From Natrialbaceae archaeon (GTDB taxonomy: Archaea > Halobacteriota > Halobacteria > Halobacteriales > Natrialbaceae): a DNA stretch of 19,444 nucleotides. The number at the start of each line of letters is the position of its first letter. The first letter of the stretch is position 1. Shown piece by piece: positions 15,062 to 19,444 of this stretch. The stretch is taken from assembly GCA_003552325.1 (NCBI GenBank), contig PUKM01000239.1, forward strand, positions 1 through 19,444, written 5' to 3'. The position numbers and the translations under genes are program-made. Below the pieces are notes generated by a model. It worked only from the letters and a program-made list of their open reading frames with translations. It was not told the origin of the DNA and did not search any database.

Positions 15062-15094
15062 TGGTTTTCCGGGTTTCCTGATGAAACCCAACCA
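15062..15094. other. Strong hairpin just downstream of tRNA-Gly
   Basis: GGGTTTC (15071-15077) pairs with GAAACCC (15083-15089) across a 5-base loop. Outside it, TGGTT (15062-15066) pairs with AACCA (15090-15094), leaving a 4-base bulge on the 5' side. It could help end the tRNA transcript or be a recombinase or regulator site at the element's left end. No U-rich tract follows it directly. Confidence 0.45.
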
Positions 15095-15141
15095 TGCCGT
15101 TCAAAGCTTACAACGTGGGTACTCGAACACTATCGCCGTAC

Positions 15142-15179
15142 CGTCTAGCGATTATAAAAGCTGTCACGGTTACTAGACG
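15142..15179. promoter_or_regulatory. Integrase promoter: TATA box flanked by perfect inverted repeat
   Basis: TTATAAAA (about 15152-15159) is a good archaeal TATA box, placing the transcript start near 15180 and leaving a leader of about 50 bases. It sits between CGTCTAG (15142-15148) and CTAGACG (15173-15179), a perfect 7-bp inverted repeat with a 24-base spacer. A repressor dimer, or the recombinase itself, bound to these arms would cover the promoter. Confidence 0.55.
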
Positions 15180-15187
15180 TACAGAGA

Positions 15188-15223
15188 CCGATTCCACACC
15201 CCTTAGTTTGGGATCGGAGGTGA
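15188..15223 (+). promoter_or_regulatory. Leader hairpin overlapping the Shine-Dalgarno site of the integrase gene
   Basis: CCGATTCC (15188-15195) can pair with GGGATCGG (15210-15217), 7 Watson-Crick pairs plus one T-G. The Shine-Dalgarno sequence GGAGGTGA (15216-15223) begins inside the 3' arm and lies 7 bases before the GTG start. Folding would bury the first two bases of the ribosome site. Confidence 0.4.
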
Positions 15224-15230
15224 ACCCCCC

Positions 15231-16361
15231 GTGACAACACACCCCTCGAAAAACGGCGAGTTAGATGGTATCACACTGGTTCCAGAGCCCACACGGGAAT
15301 ACGTGAACCCGCGCCAGTTCGAAGACTATCGACTCTTCCGAGAAAACCTCATCAACTGGATGTACCACCTCGGCAAAAACCCGGAACTGGCCGAAGGCTA
15401 CGCCTATCACACTACACGACAGCGCAGCTACAAACTTGACCAGTTCTACCGCTGGGTCTGGGAGCAAGAAGACGGCTATACGTTGACAATCACAACAGAC
15501 CACGCCGACCAGTATCTCAAACACTTGGTGTACGAAGACACTTCACAGGTACAGAAAGTAGGCGTCCAAAAAGCGTTGAAAACCCTATTCAAATACTATA
15601 CGCACGAGAAAAACAAAGATATCGACTGGGAACCCGAACTCAACTTCACCTCGAGCTCGAACACCCACCAGATCAAAGACTTCCTCACCCCTGATGAACG
15701 CCGAAAACTCAAACAGGCCGTTCTCGAACACGGTTCGATCCCTCACTACAACTCGTTGACCCCAGACCAACGAGAGACGTGGAAACAGCATTTAGCGCAA
15801 CGGTTCGAGAAACCGAAGTCCGAAGTGTCGAAAAAGGACTGGGACCGTGCCAACGGCTGGAAGTATCCGTCAATCCTCTACACCACTATGGATGCCGGGC
15901 TGCGACCGATCGAGGTTGGTCGTGCGAAAACGTCTTGGATCGATCTCGAGAACCAGTTACTGCGGATACCGAAAGAGGAGTCTACGAAAAACACTGAGAA
16001 CTGGCGTGTCGCGCTCAGCGATCAAAGCTGTAACATGCTCCATCACTGGCTGGCAGAACGAGACCACTACGACAAATACTGTGAGACGGACGCGCTCTGG
16101 CTCACTAAATACGGTAACCCCTACGGTAGTTCCTCGCTCAACCGATTTCTGAAAAGACTGTGTGAAACCGCCGGAATACCGACCGAAGATCGAAGCCTCA
16201 CCTGGTACAGTATAACACACAGCGTTGGAACACAGATGAGCCGAGACCAAGGACCCGCAGCAGTCCAACAACAACTCCGACAAAAATCGTATGAAATGGC
16301 TGTCCGGTACGATCAAGCACCTGTCGACGACCGACAGGAGGCAGTTAACAACTGGGACTAA
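15231..16361 (+). CDS. Tyrosine recombinase / phage-type integrase with altered catalytic residues
   Basis: Site-specific recombinase of 376 residues, predicted to integrate or excise the adjacent element at tRNA-Gly. It starts at a GTG with GGAGGTGA 7 bases ahead. An N-terminal core-binding region (about 30-135) precedes the catalytic domain (about 150-376). Visible family motifs are MDAGLRPIEVGRA (box I, R225), a lysine region at 248-253, TWYSITHSVGT (box II) and QLRQKSYEMAVRYDQAPVDD (box III, nucleophile Y360). In haloarchaeal relatives box II usually reads SIRHS, but here the catalytic arginine position is T329. The preceding His position is Y326 and the box III His is Q351. It may be inactive or divergent. 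Its stop overlaps the convergent zinc-ribbon gene. Confidence 0.85.
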   Translation: MTTHPSKNGELDGITLVPEPTREYVNPRQFEDYRLFRENLINWMYHLGKNPELAEGYAYHTTRQRSYKLDQFYRWVWEQEDGYTLTITTDHADQYLKHLVYEDTSQVQKVGVQKALKTLFKYYTHEKNKDIDWEPELNFTSSSNTHQIKDFLTPDERRKLKQAVLEHGSIPHYNSLTPDQRETWKQHLAQRFEKPKSEVSKKDWDRANGWKYPSILYTTMDAGLRPIEVGRAKTSWIDLENQLLRIPKEESTKNTENWRVALSDQSCNMLHHWLAERDHYDKYCETDALWLTKYGNPYGSSSLNRFLKRLCETAGIPTEDRSLTWYSITHSVGTQMSRDQGPAAVQQQLRQKSYEMAVRYDQAPVDDRQEAVNNWD

Positions 16362-16753
16362 CTACTGGGTTCCTTGATTTCTACCATCGCCTGGATATCA
16401 TCTTCCCGTTCATCACTTCTGTCGATAATCCGTTTGTAGACAGGGGTTACATTGAGATTCTCCGAATCAATATCGTTCCACTTTCCAGCGGTTGCTGATA
16501 CAATTAAGGTGCGGAGTGTACCTTTTGATATTCCAACAAGATACAGCCTCAGACCGATAATGTACTCGTCTACCATGTAAGCCGGTACCGAGTTATTCCA
16601 GCTCTCGACGACGTCAATTTCCTCATCCACTATTTGATCAACGACGGCCAGTTCGTCTCCAGTCTGTTCACCATGGTCAACGCTGGTACCACAGTTAGGA
16701 CAGAAGTTAGCACAATCTGTAACTTCCTCACCACACTCCGGACAAGAGTTCAT
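16358..16753 (-). CDS. Small zinc-ribbon protein of unknown function
   Basis: A 131-residue acidic protein. The first 22 residues form a double-CPxCG zinc ribbon (C4, C7, C18, C21; MNSCPECGEEVTDCANFCPN), with an extra C14. After a linker, the rest (VVESWNNSVPAYMVDEYIIG, then LRLYLVGISKGTLRTLIVSA) is a mixed alpha/beta region I do not recognise, with no membrane segment or signal peptide. Such ribbons often mediate protein or nucleic-acid contacts, but nothing here fixes a role. It is convergent with the integrase and their stop codons overlap. On the minus strand CTTATACC (16786-16779) lies about 30 bases before the ATG, so the transcript may be leaderless, although a GGTGATG sequence about 10 bases before the ATG could act as a ribosome site. 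Confidence 0.8.
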   Translation of the reverse strand: MNSCPECGEEVTDCANFCPNCGTSVDHGEQTGDELAVVDQIVDEEIDVVESWNNSVPAYMVDEYIIGLRLYLVGISKGTLRTLIVSATAGKWNDIDSENLNVTPVYKRIIDRSDEREDDIQAMVEIKEPSS

Positions 16754-17009
16754 GACTCTTAGACATCACCCGCTTATCGGTATAAGTTAGCGTTTCCACA
16801 TTTAGAACAAAGACCTAAAATCAGGCATTGATAGAATCGTTATACGGTGTATAGTCGTTCACAGAATCAAAGCTGGTTCAAACCTAATTTTCCAAACTGT
16901 GTATAGCGGATGTCGATGGAGAGCACTAATCCCGGAACTTGAACAGGGTTGTGTTCACTCGCCGGTAATTATTTGAAACCTGTGTGTTAAATTCTATACT
17001 AATAGCGTC
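16754..17009. promoter_or_regulatory. AT-rich divergent intergenic region with short palindromes
   Basis: This separates the divergent zinc-ribbon and lipoprotein genes, so it must carry promoters for both. Palindromes seen are CTTAT-CGGT-ATAAG (16773-16786), covering the zinc-ribbon TATA box, and TATAC-GGT-GTATA (16841-16853). GTGTATAG is repeated directly at 16847-16854 and 16899-16906. For the lipoprotein gene, TAATTATT (16966-16973) is a possible TATA box. No clear Shine-Dalgarno precedes its ATG. No gene is seen in this stretch. Confidence 0.45.
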
Positions 17010-18578
17010 ATGACGGACCAAGAACTCCACTCTCGGCGAAAACTTCTCCAGATAGCCGGTGCAACAACAGCAGCAAGTCTAGCCGGCTGCACCGATCTGC
17101 TTGAAGGTGGTTCTTCAAGTGGTTCAACTACAGATACAGGTTATGAAGATGATGACGAGGACGACGACGATGATGACTATGAGACAAGCTACCGTCTTGA
17201 ACTACAAGGAGACAACGAAATAGATCTCACACCGCTTGAAGGATACAGTCCCGAAGACCTACCGGAAACAGAAGAAGACCTGATTGAACAAGGATTCTAC
17301 ACAGAAATCACACCAGTACTATACAAAGAAAAAGGCAACCAAACAGAAAAATATGAAGGCCAGGAAGAAATAGAAGAAGAACTAGAACAAGAACTAACAC
17401 TCATAATCGACGGACAAGAACAAGAATACACCAACATAATACTAGAAAACCAGCTAGAAAACGACCAGTACCAACTCGAAATAACACCTAAAATCGGAGA
17501 CGAAAGCACCCGAATAGAACTAGGACTCACAGACCAAACAACCGGAATAACCATAGAAAAAAAAGCACCTAACACCACACCACTAGTACCATACTACGAA
17601 GGAGAACCACTAAACCAACCATTCCCCGAAAAATACCCGGTACCAGACACCAGTCTAGAACACGTAAAAATAGATATCGACGAAGAACACTTCCAACAAC
17701 TCCGACAACAACACATCGAAAACGACGCCTGGCCACAAATATACGAACAAACACTAGAACAAGACAAAATCGACTTTAACGAAAACGTAAACCCTCCTTT
17801 CTTCAGAAATGAGTACAGCCACGGCGGAGACGACTGGAAAACCAGCAAATTCGAACAACACCAACCAGAAGATGTTAAAAAAATAATACAAGATTCCGGA
17901 ACCGCATTCCTACTATACTACGCAGAAATATATGACGGTGGACCAAGCGGACAGATGAACAACAAGGTCGCGACCACAAAAAGACTCAAACAAGAACACA
18001 TAGACCAAGAAATAGACCTTCGAGTATTCATGACCAGAAGCCGAGGAGAGGTAGGACACGGAAACGCAACATACTATATACCCGACGAAAGAATAGACTA
18101 CAACTGGCTAAACTATGATATCGACGGAGGAGTAATCAGCAAACCAAGTGAAGCACCAAACGCAAGAGACCCAGACCAGTTCTTCCCACCAAACGACTAC
18201 ACAACAGGAAAAATAGAACACGTAAGCTACGGACAAAAGAAGAGGAGAGGTGTGGAAGCAGCTGCAGGACCATTCCGCCTGGTTAAAGATGACGGTTCAG
18301 GTCTCTCAACCTTAAGCGAGTTCGATATCGATGATGTTGGTGTTGAAAAAGACAACAACAGAATAAGAGACCAAAAAAAGATTCCTGAAAGCCGTGAGAA
18401 AGCATTACAAGCCTTGACATATGCTGCGGCAACAAGAGAAGACTACGAATACGTCGTCAACTTTGGTGGAGAAAAAGAAGAGAACCATTTCCTTATGACC
18501 AACATAACAACGGTATACGACAAGTTCAGGGAAGAACCGGAACATGTTACGGTTGAAAAAGCGAAAAACGAAATATAA
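17010..18578 (+). CDS. Tat-exported lipoprotein of unknown function, low-G+C, mosaic codon use
   Basis: A 522-residue secreted protein. The N-terminus has the twin-arginine motif SRRKLLQ (R9, R10), a short hydrophobic core and the lipobox LAGC with C27, so it should be exported folded and lipid-anchored outside the cell. A Ser/Gly/Thr linker and an Asp/Glu run (about 45-58) follow. Residues about 58-190 look beta-rich (YRLELQGDNEIDL; ELTLIIDGQEQEY; YQLEITPKIGD), and about 210-522 look mixed, with a GEVGHGNATYYIPDERIDYN segment. C27 is the only cysteine I see, which argues against a thiol enzyme. I do not recognise a family. Codons from about 17200 to 18235 almost all end in A or C, while both ends are mixed. 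It converges on the next gene across a 63-base gap. Confidence 0.85.
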   Translation: MTDQELHSRRKLLQIAGATTAASLAGCTDLLEGGSSSGSTTDTGYEDDDEDDDDDDYETSYRLELQGDNEIDLTPLEGYSPEDLPETEEDLIEQGFYTEITPVLYKEKGNQTEKYEGQEEIEEELEQELTLIIDGQEQEYTNIILENQLENDQYQLEITPKIGDESTRIELGLTDQTTGITIEKKAPNTTPLVPYYEGEPLNQPFPEKYPVPDTSLEHVKIDIDEEHFQQLRQQHIENDAWPQIYEQTLEQDKIDFNENVNPPFFRNEYSHGGDDWKTSKFEQHQPEDVKKIIQDSGTAFLLYYAEIYDGGPSGQMNNKVATTKRLKQEHIDQEIDLRVFMTRSRGEVGHGNATYYIPDERIDYNWLNYDIDGGVISKPSEAPNARDPDQFFPPNDYTTGKIEHVSYGQKKRRGVEAAAGPFRLVKDDGSGLSTLSEFDIDDVGVEKDNNRIRDQKKIPESREKALQALTYAAATREDYEYVVNFGGEKEENHFLMTNITTVYDKFREEPEHVTVEKAKNEI

Positions 18579-18641
18579 AAACCGTTTAGAAAAAAAGAAG
18601 GTCGTACTCTTACCCTCTCTCACTCTTTGTGTGTTTTTTTT
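18579..18641. terminator. Convergent terminator region with T and A tracts
   Basis: The gap between two convergent stops holds a run of ten T at 18634-18643 on the plus strand and seven A at 18590-18596, which is a T run for the minus strand. Archaeal transcription commonly ends at such T tracts, so each convergent gene has its own. The T10 tract overlaps the stop codon of the minus-strand gene. Confidence 0.55.
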
Positions 18642-19444
18642 TTATTCGGCCAAGACCATTGCATCTTCCCATTCCTTGGCTTGTTCTTCCCATTTCTCAC
18701 TCGTAAACTCTAAATCATCTATATCTTCATCTTCATCTTCCATTAAGTATTCGTCTTTGAAATCTTCGTGGCTGTCACTGGCCATTATTTCTAAAGTTCC
18801 TTTGTTCTGAAGCACCGTGTTTTGTGTCATCTGTCCGGTTTCTGCTATAGGGCTGATGTCTTCACTGGTTTCGTACTCCCATTGACAGGCGTAACTGTTT
18901 TCTCCTTCTTCCCGGTCTACTTCTCCGTAGATTCCGAACGGTGTTTCCATATCAGTATCTAGACTGACTTCTTCCTGGATAACTTTACTAGGATCCAGAT
19001 CCTCAGGATCATCACTCAGGGTTCCAAGCCAACAACGAGCATGCATAGTCTCCAAAGTATCTCCATCCGGGACATTATCATTAAACGCCGATGCCACAGT
19101 ATAACTATTGAACTCCTCTGATCCTTCTACTTGGTAGTCGTCAGTACTTTCTTGTGTGAAGTATGGCATTACTGCGATTCCTATTGTTGATCCTGATGTT
19201 ATGGTTGGCTGTAACACGGTCTGGGTCATATCCAACGCACCATCACAACGCCACTCATTATCTGTATCGTCGTACTGCCATTGTGTTCCGTCCGGGCACT
19301 CCGGGTTGAAACCGCCCATGAACACCTGTTCTTGGTCTGCTCCGCTTGGTGTGTATACTTCTGAGTTGGATACCCCGGGGTTGTTCACGGTCCATGCATC
19401 TATATGGTCTTCTGTGTTGTCTCCTTCGTAAACCTCGTACTCTT
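18642..19444 (-). CDS. Unrecognised acidic protein, 5' end beyond window
   Basis: The frame is open from the right edge to the stop at 18642-18644, giving at least 266 residues. A GTG at 19388 could be mistaken for the start. The upstream codons continue as ordinary protein (EYEVYEGDNTEDHIDAWTVN), so the true start is probably beyond the window. The visible part is acidic and rich in Asp, Glu, Ser and Thr. It has four spaced cysteines (in PECPDG, WRCDG, HARCWLG, YACQWEY), which would suit disulfides outside the cell. The C-terminal part has an Asp/Glu run and a helical end (EKWEEQAKEWEDAMVLAE). No membrane segment is seen and I do not recognise the family. Confidence 0.7.
   Translation of the reverse strand, partial: EYEVYEGDNTEDHIDAWTVNNPGVSNSEVYTPSGADQEQVFMGGFNPECPDGTQWQYDDTDNEWRCDGALDMTQTVLQPTITSGSTIGIAVMPYFTQESTDDYQVEGSEEFNSYTVASAFNDNVPDGDTLETMHARCWLGTLSDDPEDLDPSKVIQEEVSLDTDMETPFGIYGEVDREEGENSYACQWEYETSEDISPIAETGQMTQNTVLQNKGTLEIMASDSHEDFKDEYLMEDEDEDIDDLEFTSEKWEEQAKEWEDAMVLAE

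Larger units (their letters stand above)
15043..19444. mobile_element. Probable left part of an integrated genetic element next to tRNA-Gly
   Basis: The region begins at the 3' end of a tRNA gene and carries a tyrosine recombinase gene followed by unrecognised genes of much lower G+C. By my counts 60-base samples contain 32 G+C at 15661 and 21 at 17401, against 40 at 12061 in the ribosomal block. This is the usual layout of archaeal integrated plasmids and proviruses. I found no convincing second copy of the tRNA 3' end inside the window, so the far attachment site should lie beyond the right edge. The exact left boundary is assumed, not seen. Confidence 0.55.

Noticed and set aside
16874..16884. 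Possible second copy of the tRNA-Gly 3' part (GGTTCAAACC)
   Set aside because: It matches only the T-loop core for about ten bases and lacks the acceptor sequence, so it is not a credible attachment repeat.
18040..18100. Transglutaminase- or thiol-protease-like reading of the GEVGHGNATYYI segment in the lipoprotein
   Set aside because: No catalytic cysteine is present; the only cysteine seen is the lipobox residue.

Overview
The window is a piece of a haloarchaeal chromosome (order Halobacteriales in the broad sense). The evidence is the high G+C of the first 14.6 kb (40 of 60 bases in a sample at 12061), very acidic ribosomal proteins with long Asp/Glu tails, archaeal/eukaryotic-type ribosomal proteins (eL32, eL19, eS4) and an archaeal RNase P protein inside the ribosomal cluster. 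The genus cannot be fixed from what is visible.

Positions 1-14598, all on the minus strand, hold the fused S10/spc-type ribosomal protein cluster. In transcription order it reads: SPOUT-type RNA methyltransferase, uL3, uL4, uL23, uL2, uS19, uL22, uS3, uL29, RNase P component 1, uS17, uL14, uL24, eS4, uL5, uS14, uS8, uL6, eL32, eL19, uL18, uS5, uL30, uL15, secY. The secY gene lacks only its extreme C-terminus at the left edge. Genes are separated by a few bases or overlap (ATGA, TGATG and TAATG junctions), so translation is probably coupled. Together they build the ribosome, mature tRNA 5' ends and supply the membrane channel through which nascent proteins leave.

Positions 14599-14971 are a non-coding spacer with promoter elements, two perfect small inverted repeats and a hairpin. 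A tRNA-Gly(GCC) gene follows at 14972-15042.

From 15043 rightward the content changes to what looks like the left part of an integrated element. It holds a tyrosine recombinase gene reading away from the tRNA 3' end, a small zinc-ribbon protein convergent with it, a 256-base AT-rich spacer with short palindromes, a large Tat lipoprotein of unknown function, and a convergent unknown acidic protein that runs off the right edge. G+C falls stepwise (32/60 in the integrase sample, 21/60 in the lipoprotein sample), and CTAG, scarce in the ribosomal block, becomes common.

The parts most worth checking are the recombinase, in which several catalytic positions look substituted (His/Arg of box II and His of box III), and the lipoprotein gene, whose centre uses almost only A- or C-ending codons while both ends do not. 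No defence system, CRISPR array or insertion sequence could be supported. I do not see a clearly new multi-gene system; the accessory genes at 16358-19444 are simply unrecognised.
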